Shown here piece after piece: positions 16,895 to 24,086 of a stretch of DNA of 32,899 nt. The notes under the pieces are model-generated. The model worked only from the letters and a program-made list of their open reading frames with translations, searched no databases and had not been told where the DNA came from. Made by a program: the position numbers and the translations under genes. Where the stretch lies: assembly GCA_902799075.1 (NCBI GenBank), contig CADBYZ010000046.1, positions 1 through 32,899 on the forward strand, written 5' to 3'. How positions within the stretch are numbered: position 1 is the first letter of the stretch; each line of letters begins with the position of its first letter. The stretch is from Oscillospiraceae bacterium (GTDB lineage: Bacteria > Bacillota > Clostridia > Oscillospirales > Oscillospiraceae).

Positions 16895-17575
16895 TCAGAT
16901 CACGATGGCGTTTTTCGGGCAGACGTCGGCGCAGGTGCCGCAGGCGACACACTTGTCCTCGTCCAGCTTCCAGATCTTCTCCTTGCGATCCACCGTCAGG
17001 GCCTCGCCTGGGCACTTGCGGGCACAGATGGTGCAGTAGATGCACTTGCTTGGGTCCTGGGTCGGCTTGCCGTCGCCTCTCGGCTCTATGGCCGGAGCCG
17101 CGGGTGCCGCCTCTGCCGCGGGTGCGTCCGCTTTCGGTGCTACTGCAGGCGCGTCCGCCTTCTTCTCCGCTGCGGCGGGAGCCGCTGCCGGGGCGGCGGC
17201 GGGCTTGGGCGCGGGCTTCTTCACGGCCTTCTTGACGAAGGTGCCGGAGACGATCAGGTCTCCCTCCTCAATGCCGATCATGTGGTAATCCTGCGTAAGC
17301 TCGATGGAGTGGCGGGTGCAGAAATCGGCACAGGTGCTGCAGAAGGTGCAGGAGCCGAGATCGAAGCTGCGGGTGATGACGTCGTCCCCATCCTCGTTCT
17401 TGACGCTTGAGTGGGTGATGGCGCCGCCGGCGCAGACGCGCTCGCACATGTTGCAGTTGATGCAGGTCTCCGGGTGGAAGACGATGCGGGCCTCACTGGG
17501 CTGGAAGGGGTACATGGCGCAGCTCGGTTTACTGAAGAGCTTGGTGACGGCTTCTCTGACAAACGGGAAATCCAT
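16895..17575 (-). CDS. mbhN: Hydrogenase iron-sulfur subunit (MbhN/NuoI-like) fused to an extra 2[4Fe-4S] ferredoxin
   Basis: A 226-residue electron-transfer subunit that takes electrons from ferredoxin to the small subunit. Four [4Fe-4S] motifs are visible: Cys38-41-44-48, Cys76-79-82-86, Cys178-181-184-188 and Cys209-212-215-219. The first pair is the standard NuoI/MbhN module, although Pro is missing after Cys86. The second pair is a classical 2[4Fe-4S] ferredoxin (CARKCPGEAL, CADVCPKNAI) tethered by an Ala/Pro/Lys-rich linker (about 115-173). MbhN-type subunits normally carry only two clusters, so this doubles the wire length or provides a built-in ferredoxin. The start is the ATG of the TAATG overlap with mbhJ; an upstream in-frame extension lies entirely inside mbhJ. 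Last gene of the operon. Confidence 0.9.
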   Translation of the reverse strand: MDFPFVREAVTKLFSKPSCAMYPFQPSEARIVFHPETCINCNMCERVCAGGAITHSSVKNEDGDDVITRSFDLGSCTFCSTCADFCTRHSIELTQDYHMIGIEEGDLIVSGTFVKKAVKKPAPKPAAAPAAAPAAAEKKADAPAVAPKADAPAAEAAPAAPAIEPRGDGKPTQDPSKCIYCTICARKCPGEALTVDRKEKIWKLDEDKCVACGTCADVCPKNAIVI

Positions 17576-18015
17576 TACATCTGCCCCCTCTTCTGTTTGA
17601 GTATTTCGGTGGCCTTGACAAGCCCGTCCATGATGGCCTCGGGCTTGGGCGCGCAGCCGGCGATGTCCACGTCCACATGCACATACTTGCTCAAGGGTGC
17701 GCAGACGGAGTAGCTGCCCTTGAAGACGTTGCCAGACTGGGGGCAGGAGCCCATGGTGACGATGCACCGGGGCTCGGGCACCTGGGAAATGGCGCTGAGC
17801 ACGCGGTCAAGGCTCTGCCTCGTGACAGGGCCGGTGACGACCACGATGTCGGCCTGGCGGGGGCTGCCCGCGAGCTTGAAGCCCAGGCGCTCCACATCGT
17901 AGCGCGGCGTGAGCACGGCGACGAGCTCGATATCACAGCCGTTGCAGGAGCCGCTGTTGATGTGGAACAGCCAGGGGGATTTTGCGGCGCTCTCCGCGAT
18001 CAGTTTCTTAAACAT
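17575..18015 (-). CDS. mbhJ: [NiFe] hydrogenase small subunit (NuoB/MbhJ-like)
   Basis: A 146-residue subunit that holds the proximal [4Fe-4S] cluster next to the NiFe site. Ligand cysteines sit in GSCNGCDIE (residues 22-30), MGSCPQSG (about 91-98) and AGCAPKPEA (about 120-128), as in group 4 hydrogenases and complex I NuoB. It lacks the extra C-terminal cluster domain of uptake hydrogenases. The ATG has GGAGGGAG upstream, 13 bases after the mbhM stop, and the stop overlaps the mbhN start. Unlike the Pyrococcus mbh order (J-K-L-M-N), here M precedes J and N, and K-L are upstream of the antiporter genes. Confidence 0.93.
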   Translation of the reverse strand: MFKKLIAESAAKSPWLFHINSGSCNGCDIELVAVLTPRYDVERLGFKLAGSPRQADIVVVTGPVTRQSLDRVLSAISQVPEPRCIVTMGSCPQSGNVFKGSYSVCAPLSKYVHVDVDIAGCAPKPEAIMDGLVKATEILKQKRGQM

Positions 18016-18027
18016 TTGGCTCCCTCC

Positions 18028-19005
18028 TTACATACCGTACCATGCGAGCACAAGGCTGACAAGCGCAAGGCCGGACACGACGGTCCAGTAGTATTTGAAT
18101 ACCTGCTCGATCTTGAGGCGCGCGGTGACCGCGTGGACAAAGGAGATGAACAGGGCTGTGGCAACAATGCACAGGGCGAAGACGATCACGCCGTCAAAGG
18201 CAATGATGCCGGTGCCGATGCCGCCGAAGAAGAGGGCGACAAAGAGGCTCGTAAGAGTCAGCACCTTGACCGCGTGGCTGAGCTTGAAGACCGCGAGCGG
18301 CGCGCCGCTGTACTCGGCGTGCATGCCTTCGCAGATCTCGGTCTCGGCCTCGGCGGTGTCAAAGGGGTGGCTGCCGGTCTCGCCGGGGATGACCATGGCG
18401 AAGGCGATCGCGGCGGGGATCATGCTGAGCTTCGTAATCAGGCTGCCGTTCTGGAGCTGGTACTCCGCGATCTCGCTCATGGAAAAGCACAGGCCGGTGC
18501 CGAGGGCGTTGCCTACGGTCTTGGCGACAGCCAGCAGCACGAGGACCAGGGGCAGCTCGCAGGCGATGATGGTGACCATCTCACGGCTGAGACCGATACC
18601 CGCGTAGGGAGACCCGGAGGCCGCAGCGCCGAGGATCGCGGCGAGTGCCGGAATCAGCAGCAGATACAGGATAACAACGATGTCCGCCATGCCAGAGAAG
18701 GCCGTGAAGCCGTGGATCGGGATAAAGAGCTGAATCACGACCAGGGCGGCAAGTCCCACGATGGGGGCCACCAGGAAGGTGGTGCGCTCGGCCGCGGCGG
18801 GGACGATGGTCTCCTTGCCGCAGAGCTTGAAGAAATCGTAGAAGGGCTGGAGGATCGGGGGGCCAACTCTCTTCTGCATTCTGGCAACGAGCTTGCGGTC
18901 GATGCCGACGAGCAGCATGCCGCAGAGGAAGCAGAACAGGAAGCCCGGGAAAATGAGGATATAGCCCAGATACTGCAGGCCGTTGAGGAAAATGTTCGCT
19001 GTCAT
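18028..19005 (-). CDS. mbhM: Hydrogenase membrane anchor subunit (NuoH/MbhM-like)
   Basis: A 325-residue, eight-helix membrane protein homologous to complex I NuoH and MBH subunit M. It joins the hydrophilic hydrogenase arm to the ion-pumping membrane arm. Family signatures: RMQKRVGPPILQPFYDFFK near residue 42, and the acidic loop AEAETEICEGMHAEYSG near 222, whose glutamates couple redox change to ion movement. Ribosome-binding site AAGGAGGTGG. It sits 12 bases after mbhH. Confidence 0.94.
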   Translation of the reverse strand: MTANIFLNGLQYLGYILIFPGFLFCFLCGMLLVGIDRKLVARMQKRVGPPILQPFYDFFKLCGKETIVPAAAERTTFLVAPIVGLAALVVIQLFIPIHGFTAFSGMADIVVILYLLLIPALAAILGAAASGSPYAGIGLSREMVTIIACELPLVLVLLAVAKTVGNALGTGLCFSMSEIAEYQLQNGSLITKLSMIPAAIAFAMVIPGETGSHPFDTAEAETEICEGMHAEYSGAPLAVFKLSHAVKVLTLTSLFVALFFGGIGTGIIAFDGVIVFALCIVATALFISFVHAVTARLKIEQVFKYYWTVVSGLALVSLVLAWYGM

Positions 19006-19017
19006 ATTCCCACCTCC

Positions 19018-21012
19018 TTAAAGCACGATCATCATGTACACGATCGCAAGGGCCAGCGCAACCACTGCCCAGAGGGCGTAGTCGTTCACAATGCCGCTGT
19101 GCAGATCATGCATGAAGTCAAAATAGTGTCTCCAGTTGTGCTTGAAGCCCCAGAACAGGTCTCCGCCGCCCACCTGGGAGTACACGTTCTTTTCGCCGCC
19201 GTAGAAGAGCTGGTACTTGGTATCGACTTCCCCATTCTCATTGACTGCGGGCTGGTCGTTCTTTCCGGAAACCATTTCGATGGCTGCGCCAAGTGAGCCG
19301 CCGTGCTCGCTGACACGGTCATACTTGCCGGCAACGGCGACGATGGTCAGGGCGAGAAGCGCGATGCAGAGGATCAGCAGCCAGTTGATAGGCTCCCAGA
19401 CGCCGACCTTGGCAAAGGTCACGTTCGGCACGGGGAGGTTGGACTTGAAGCCCATGGCGGTGATGTACTCGCCGACGTTGGCGACCGCCTTGGCGGCAGG
19501 CTCGGTCAAAACGCCGGTCACGGTCTTCGGGAAGAGGCCCGTCACAATGCACAGGCACGCAAGAATGCCCATCGCAAGACGCATGCCGAAGGGAACTTCC
19601 TTTACGTTTTCGTACTCCTTGGGCATCTGGCCGAAGAAGACAGACTGGCTGACCTTTACAAAGGAGGCAAGCGTCAGCGTGGAAGTGACAAGGGCGATGA
19701 CGGTCACGAGCAGGAAGCCGATGTTATTGGACTCGACCGCCTTCTGATAGGTCGCCTGATAGATCATCCACTTGGAGGCAAAGCCGTTGAAGGGCGGCAC
19801 GCCGCTGATGGAGAAGGCGCCGATCAGGAAGAGGACGGTGGTGTGCGGCATTTTCTTGCTCAGACCGCCGAGTTTGCCGAGGTCGGTGGTGCCGGTCTCG
19901 TGCAGGACAGCGCCGGCCGCAAGGAACAGCAGGCCCTTGAAGAGCGTGTGGTTCATCGCGTGGTAGAGACCCGCGGAGATGCCGAGGGAGGTGGAGAGGC
20001 CTACCGCCGCCAGCACGTAGCCGATCTGAGAGATGGAGTGGTAGGCCAGCAGGCGCTTGAAGTCATGCTGGGCAAGGGCCATGGTCACGCAGACAAACAT
20101 GGAGACGCTGCCGATAAAGACCAGCATGAACTGCATGGAGCCGAGGTTCATCGTCTGGAACAGGAAGTAGGTCAAACGGATGATGCCATAGATGCCGGAC
20201 TTGGTCAGAACACCGGAGATCAGCACCGAGATGGAAGCGGGGGCGGCGCCGTGGGCGTCGGCCGCCAGCGGGTGGAACGGGACGATGAAGGCCTTGGTGC
20301 TGAAGCCGATGTACAGGAAGGCAAAGGCCAGCTTAGTTGCGTTGTTCATGGTGCCGGGGACGAGGTTTGCAAGCTGCGCCAGGTTCAGGGTGTGGTACTG
20401 GGCATAGAGCATGATGACGCCGGTGAGGATCGCGGTGGATCCCATGCAGCCCACGACCAGGTACTTGAACGCCGCTTCGAGCGCACCGTAGACCTTTGTG
20501 CGGAAGGAGGTCAGGGCCACGGCCGCGAAGGTGAGGATCTCCACCATGATGAACATGTTGAAGATATCGCCGGAGAGGACCAGGCCCAGAACGCCGCCCG
20601 CCAGCATGCAGTAGAGCACATAATACTGGGGCACGCACTCGTCATGAACCATGTAGCGGATGGAGTAAATGGCGGAGACAAAGACCGCCGTGGCGATCAG
20701 CAGCGCGAAGAAGAGGCTCAGGGCGTCGACTTCCATCGCGATGCCGATGGCGTAGCCGCCCGCGATGGCGCGCGAGCCCATCCAGTAGGAGATGATCTCC
20801 CCTTCCAGCATGACGGGCTTGACGAGCGAGCCGAGGAAGAACAGGCTCAGAGCCGTTGCGCACAGGGCGATCCAGGCGCGAAAGCCCGCGGGGTTCTTCG
20901 GGTCCTTCGAGGGCTTGGAGCCTGTGGAGGCAATGATGAAAGCGCCGAGGAACAGGACCATCACTGAGTAGATCGGAAAGTGATGGTAATCCGTCATATT
21001 TGCAAGGTTCAT
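19018..21012 (-). CDS. mbhH: Antiporter subunit MbhH (MrpD/NuoN-like) with fused MbhI-like C-terminus
   Basis: A 664-residue polytopic membrane protein of the Mrp/complex I antiporter family. The ion-pathway residues are present: Glu in IMVEILTFAAVAL, Lys in FSTKAFIVPFHPLAADAHGA, and Lys in FNGFASKWMIY. After the usual 14-helix core (about residue 510) there is an extension of roughly 130 residues: one membrane helix, a soluble segment, an amphipathic stretch (DLFWGFKHNWRHYFDFMHD) and a last membrane helix. That matches the lateral helix and anchor that Pyrococcus MBH encodes as separate gene mbhI, which is otherwise missing here. The start overlaps the mbhG stop (ATGA). Confidence 0.9.
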   Translation of the reverse strand: MNLANMTDYHHFPIYSVMVLFLGAFIIASTGSKPSKDPKNPAGFRAWIALCATALSLFFLGSLVKPVMLEGEIISYWMGSRAIAGGYAIGIAMEVDALSLFFALLIATAVFVSAIYSIRYMVHDECVPQYYVLYCMLAGGVLGLVLSGDIFNMFIMVEILTFAAVALTSFRTKVYGALEAAFKYLVVGCMGSTAILTGVIMLYAQYHTLNLAQLANLVPGTMNNATKLAFAFLYIGFSTKAFIVPFHPLAADAHGAAPASISVLISGVLTKSGIYGIIRLTYFLFQTMNLGSMQFMLVFIGSVSMFVCVTMALAQHDFKRLLAYHSISQIGYVLAAVGLSTSLGISAGLYHAMNHTLFKGLLFLAAGAVLHETGTTDLGKLGGLSKKMPHTTVLFLIGAFSISGVPPFNGFASKWMIYQATYQKAVESNNIGFLLVTVIALVTSTLTLASFVKVSQSVFFGQMPKEYENVKEVPFGMRLAMGILACLCIVTGLFPKTVTGVLTEPAAKAVANVGEYITAMGFKSNLPVPNVTFAKVGVWEPINWLLILCIALLALTIVAVAGKYDRVSEHGGSLGAAIEMVSGKNDQPAVNENGEVDTKYQLFYGGEKNVYSQVGGGDLFWGFKHNWRHYFDFMHDLHSGIVNDYALWAVVALALAIVYMMIVL

Positions 21013-21359
21013 CCTCTCAGCCTCCTTATCTCTCTGGTATCGAGCGTGCCGTAGGACTCATGCAGGCGCATGACGAGGGACATGGACATGGCCGTGACAC
21101 AGGCGCCGATGACGATGCTGGTCAGGGTCAGGGCCTGGGGAATAGGGTCGACAAAGTAGCTGGCCTGCGTGAGCTCACCATTGGTAAAGATCGGGGCGGT
21201 GCCGCCGGGGGTGTAGCCGATGGAGATGATGAGCAGGTTCACGCCGTAGTCCATGATGGACATGCCAATAACGGTCTTGACGAGATTATACTTGGTGACG
21301 ATGGTGTAGAAGCCGAGTACGATGAGGAAGAAGGCACAGACATAATTAAACTGTATCAT
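21009..21359 (-). CDS. mbhG: Antiporter subunit MbhG (MrpC/NuoK-like)
   Basis: A 116-residue, three-helix membrane protein related to MrpC/MnhC and NuoK. GFYTIVTKYNLVKTVIGMSI and GVNLLIISIGYTPGGTAPI match the family, as does the C-terminal third helix (LTSIVIGACVTAMSMSLVMRL). With MbhH it forms part of the Na+/H+ channel module. One base separates it from the mbhF stop; its own stop overlaps the mbhH start. Confidence 0.92.
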   Translation of the reverse strand: MIQFNYVCAFFLIVLGFYTIVTKYNLVKTVIGMSIMDYGVNLLIISIGYTPGGTAPIFTNGELTQASYFVDPIPQALTLTSIVIGACVTAMSMSLVMRLHESYGTLDTREIRRLRG

Positions 21360-21360
21360 C

Positions 21361-21813
21361 TCAGATCACCTCTTTCTCATTTGCCACGCCCAGCATCAGC
21401 AGGGCGATGGAGCCGACGCCGGTGATGACCTTGATGCCCACGGTCACATTCATCCAGAAGATGGTGCCGGAGCTGTAGAGGTCGCCGATGGCTCCATGGG
21501 TGTAGAGGACGTTCTGCGCAAACTGCGCGCCCATGGCAACGCCAAGCATACCCAGAGCCACATAGAAGATGGAGGCAAGTCCTTCGGAGGTGTGCAGGAT
21601 GTGGTAGCTGAAGGCGTCGATCGTTTCCTCGTAGCCATGTCCCATATAGGTCAGGGCCACCAGCGCGACCATCAGAACACCGCCCTGGAAGCCGCCGCCG
21701 GGAGACAGGTGACCGTGGAGGATAATGTAGAACATGTAGACGATCGCAATCGGCAGGATCTTATCCGCGCCGCAGCGGGCAATCACATTCTTGATGACGG
21801 GTTTCTCATTCAT
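21361..21813 (-). CDS. mbhF: Antiporter subunit MbhF (MnhB-like)
   Basis: A 150-residue, four-helix membrane protein of the MnhB family. The signature is FYIILHGHLSPGGGFQGGVL (residues 28-47), followed by a long cytoplasmic loop and two more helices. It overlaps mbhE by 8 bases, which indicates translational coupling. Confidence 0.92.
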   Translation of the reverse strand: MNEKPVIKNVIARCGADKILPIAIVYMFYIILHGHLSPGGGFQGGVLMVALVALTYMGHGYEETIDAFSYHILHTSEGLASIFYVALGMLGVAMGAQFAQNVLYTHGAIGDLYSSGTIFWMNVTVGIKVITGVGSIALLMLGVANEKEVI

Positions 21814-22168
21814 CTTTATCGTCCTCCTTCTTCTCAGCTTTTTTCTTAAAGAGGATGACGGTGCTGCCCGTCACAGCTGTGACAAGGATGAACGCCTCGC
21901 CCATGGTATCGTAGCCACGGAAGTCGAAGACGATGGAGGTCACGTCGTTGACGGCGTGCGTCTGGGAAAGGTTCTGCTGGACGATGGCGTCAGCCGCGCC
22001 GGAGGCAAAGCTGTCGTCATAGCTTTCGGGGTCCTGCTGGAGCTCATAGACAGAGACAGCAGCGTGGCTGCCCTCATAGCTGCGCTCCATGCCGCCCATG
22101 GTAAAGGCAGCGAACACGCAGGAGAAGAGGATCACGCCAAGGGAGACATAGGTAAGCCATTTTTTCAT
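21806..22168 (-). CDS. mbhE: Antiporter subunit MbhE
   Basis: A 120-residue protein with an N-terminal membrane helix (residues 5-24), an extracellular-type middle region and a C-terminal helix; NDVTSIVFDFRGYDTMGEA is the MbhE/MnhA-C-terminal family motif. The end is highly charged (KKKAEKKEDDKDE). In Mrp antiporters this segment belongs to the large MrpA; in MBH it is a separate gene, as here. ATGA overlap with mbhD. Confidence 0.88.
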   Translation of the reverse strand: MKKWLTYVSLGVILFSCVFAAFTMGGMERSYEGSHAAVSVYELQQDPESYDDSFASGAADAIVQQNLSQTHAVNDVTSIVFDFRGYDTMGEAFILVTAVTGSTVILFKKKAEKKEDDKDE

Positions 22169-22419
22169 CTGTCCTTCCCTCCTCTCATTTTCTTGAGCGC
22201 AACCAGCAGCACCAGCGGGGTCAGCGCGGCGCCGACGGCGGCTTCGGAAATCGCCACATCGGGCGCGTGCATCACGAGAAAGGCTCCCGCACAGAAGATA
22301 CCGGTCACAGCCAGGGAGATGACCGCGCTCAGAAGGTTTTCAAAGTGGCAGGCAAGGATCGCGGAGACTACGACGCCGAGCACGACCAGCACGTCGAGAA
22401 GCACAACAAGATTACTCAT
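22165..22419 (-). CDS. mbhD: Antiporter subunit MbhD (DUF4040-like)
   Basis: An 84-residue protein with three membrane helices; HAPDVAISEAAVGAALTPLV is the MbhD/DUF4040 signature, corresponding to part of MrpA. The ATG at 22419 lies just inside the end of mbhC (8-base overlap). An in-frame extension to 22494 lies within mbhC and lacks a ribosome-binding site. Confidence 0.9.
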   Translation of the reverse strand: MSNLVVLLDVLVVLGVVVSAILACHFENLLSAVISLAVTGIFCAGAFLVMHAPDVAISEAAVGAALTPLVLLVALKKMRGGKDR

Positions 22420-22750
22420 TGATATCCCTCCCGTAATCGTCGATTTCCATCTCTTTGTCGGGACGGATGCCGCTGCGGTAGGCGCCCTTGGCAATGGCGT
22501 GGGCGCCGACGGGGTTGATGGTGATGATGAGCAGGCCGATGAGCAGGATCTTCACGCCCGTGGCGACAGAGCCCATCACGAAGAAAGCGTAGAGCGCGCC
22601 GCCCGCGATGACGCCGAGCACGCCCAGCGTCGAGATGCAGGTGCTCGCCTGCATGCGGCAGAAGGCGTCGGGCATCTGCAAGAGGCCCTTTGCGCCGGCG
22701 AGGGCGAAGATGAAGCCCACAGCAAGCAGAATGTCAATTACGATTCTCAT
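22412..22750 (-). CDS. mbhC: Antiporter subunit MbhC (MnhG-like)
   Basis: A 112-residue MnhG/MrpG-family protein with three membrane helices: N-terminal helix, KGLLQMPDAFCRMQASTCIS (the family loop), two more helices, and INPVGAHAIAKGAY near the end. A polar acidic tail follows. The ATG overlaps the mbhB stop (ATGA). Confidence 0.92.
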   Translation of the reverse strand: MRIVIDILLAVGFIFALAGAKGLLQMPDAFCRMQASTCISTLGVLGVIAGGALYAFFVMGSVATGVKILLIGLLIITINPVGAHAIAKGAYRSGIRPDKEMEIDDYGRDINE

Positions 22751-23013
22751 TTGTGCAGCCCCTTTCCACCGCCGAGATAACGGCCGACCAGCATGGTATC
22801 CACGATGCCGAACAGCGCGCAGATGATGGCGATATCGAGATAGATGCCCCTGCCGGAGTAGAGCGAATACAGGATCATGGCGCAGCAGACCAGCACGTCC
22901 ATGCTGTCGCCGGCGACCATACGGTCGGCGGGCGTCGGGCCCTTTGCCAGTCTGTACAGGCAGATCACGGCGAGAAAGGCAAAGGCCGCGGCAAAAACAA
23001 GCAGTTCCATCAT
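22747..23013 (-). CDS. mbhB: Antiporter subunit MbhB (MnhF-like)
   Basis: An 88-residue, three-helix MnhF/MrpF-family protein; RLAKGPTPADRMVAGDSMDV is the family signature. Three nearby ATGs exist (23019, 23013, 23010); the one at 23013 is chosen because it lies 8 bases after GGGAGG. It overlaps the end of mbhA. Confidence 0.9.
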   Translation of the reverse strand: MMELLVFAAAFAFLAVICLYRLAKGPTPADRMVAGDSMDVLVCCAMILYSLYSGRGIYLDIAIICALFGIVDTMLVGRYLGGGKGLHK

Positions 23014-23528
23014 TGCCATATCCTCCCGATTCCTTTCTCAAGGCTGCCCTTGATGAGCTCTCCGGCTTTTTCACGGTCAGTCTCGGCTACGTCGATCCAA
23101 TGGATGTAATAGTATGTCTTTCCGTCCTGCTCGGCAATGTCAAGGGTGATGGTGCCGGGGGTGAGGGTGATGGAGTTTGCGAGCATCGCCTGGGCATAGT
23201 CGCCCTTGAGATCCGCGGGGACCTTCACGATGCCGGGGTTTACGTCCTTGCAGCCGCCGAACACACGCTTTGCAACGTCGACGTTAGCCTTCACAAGCTC
23301 GCGCAGGAAAGTGAAAATGTATACGATCAGCGCGCCCAGCTTTGTGGGATTAAAGAGCCAGAAGGCATTTTCGTGGATGAAGAATTTCGATGCGAAAAGA
23401 GCCGCCGCGAGGCTCACCACCGCGCCCGCGATCATTTCCTGAGCTGTAAAATTCCACGTGAGGAACAGCCAGAAAACAAAACACAGGCAAAAGGTGGATA
23501 TCACTGCGGGAAATTTCGTCTTGGGCAA
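23010..23528 (-). CDS. mbhA: Antiporter subunit MbhA (MnhE-like)
   Basis: A 172-residue MnhE/MrpE-family protein: two N-terminal membrane helices (about 10-50), a third near 67-88, and a soluble C-terminal domain with ANSITLTPGTITLDI and YYYIHWIDVAE, both typical of the family. The start is TTG, with AGGAGAGG upstream; no ATG is suitably placed. A 216-base gap with palindromes separates it from hypA. Confidence 0.88.
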   Translation of the reverse strand: MPKTKFPAVISTFCLCFVFWLFLTWNFTAQEMIAGAVVSLAAALFASKFFIHENAFWLFNPTKLGALIVYIFTFLRELVKANVDVAKRVFGGCKDVNPGIVKVPADLKGDYAQAMLANSITLTPGTITLDIAEQDGKTYYYIHWIDVAETDREKAGELIKGSLEKGIGRIWQ

Positions 23529-23551
23529 GTGAATCCTCTCCTTTCATTCTT

Positions 23552-23692
23552 TCAAATGCAAACACTGTTTGCATTTGAGTTTACTCTTGCTTATCGCACG
23601 CGGAGGTGCGTGACACGCCGCGTTTGGTCGGCAAGAGGGCTCGCATAGCTCGCCTCAGGGTGTATTTGAGGCGGCAAAGCTGCCTCAAATAC
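23552..23692. repeat. Palindromes between hypA and mbhA
   Basis: Two strong hairpins lie in the only large gap in the distal operon: TCAAATGCAAAC / GTTTGCATTTGA (23552-23578, loop ACT, perfect 12 bp) and a 14-bp stem GTATTTGAGGCGGC / GCTGCCTCAAATAC (23662-23692, loop AAA, one G-U). Neither has a T-tract on the minus strand. They may be dispersed repeats, or RNA-processing or stability elements that separate catalytic from antiporter expression. Confidence 0.6.
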
Positions 23693-23744
23693 GGATTTGA
23701 ATTACTTTGAGGAGCAAGCGAATGCAAAGTGCGGAATATGATTT

Positions 23745-24086
23745 CTATTCGACCTTGAGGCTGTCGACGAAGAACTCGCGGCCGGCGGTCATTGTGAGGG
23801 CAGTGCCGCCGCAGTCCGGGCAGCAGGCCCTCTTCCGGTCGACCGGACCATCATAACCGCAGTCACGGCAATGGAAGCAGCCGGATACATGCTCGAAGAT
23901 GAGCTTCGCGCCCTCAGCCACGGTCCCCTTTGCGGCATACGGGAAAAGGTCAAGGATGTATTCCGGGACCACATCGGAGTATTCTCCGAGCTTCATGCGG
24001 ATCTCAAGGGTCCGGGTAAAGCCGGATTTTTCCGCTTCCTTCGCGACAAGGTCGATGACGTTTTTGGTTAATCCTAACTCGTGCAT
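23745..24086 (-). CDS. hypA: Hydrogenase nickel insertion protein HypA
   Basis: A 113-residue nickel metallochaperone. The N-terminus MHELG supplies the Ni2+ ligands (His2), and two CxxC pairs form the structural zinc site (CFHCRDC and CCPDC, about residues 70-92). HypA delivers nickel to the large subunit, usually with HypB. The ATG overlaps the mbhL stop (TGATG), so it is coupled to the catalytic subunit. No hypB is in the window. Confidence 0.94.
   Translation of the reverse strand: MHELGLTKNVIDLVAKEAEKSGFTRTLEIRMKLGEYSDVVPEYILDLFPYAAKGTVAEGAKLIFEHVSGCFHCRDCGYDGPVDRKRACCPDCGGTALTMTAGREFFVDSLKVE

Noticed and set aside
17677-19296. A 539-codon open frame on the plus strand opposite mbhJ and mbhM
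   Set aside because: It is antisense to two clearly conserved genes, is rich in Asp, His, Glu and Gly as expected of the complement of GC-rich membrane genes, and shows no domain or ribosome-binding site.
19303-20967. A 554-codon open frame on the plus strand opposite mbhH
   Set aside because: Same pattern: antisense to a conserved antiporter gene, low-complexity charged composition, no recognisable motif.
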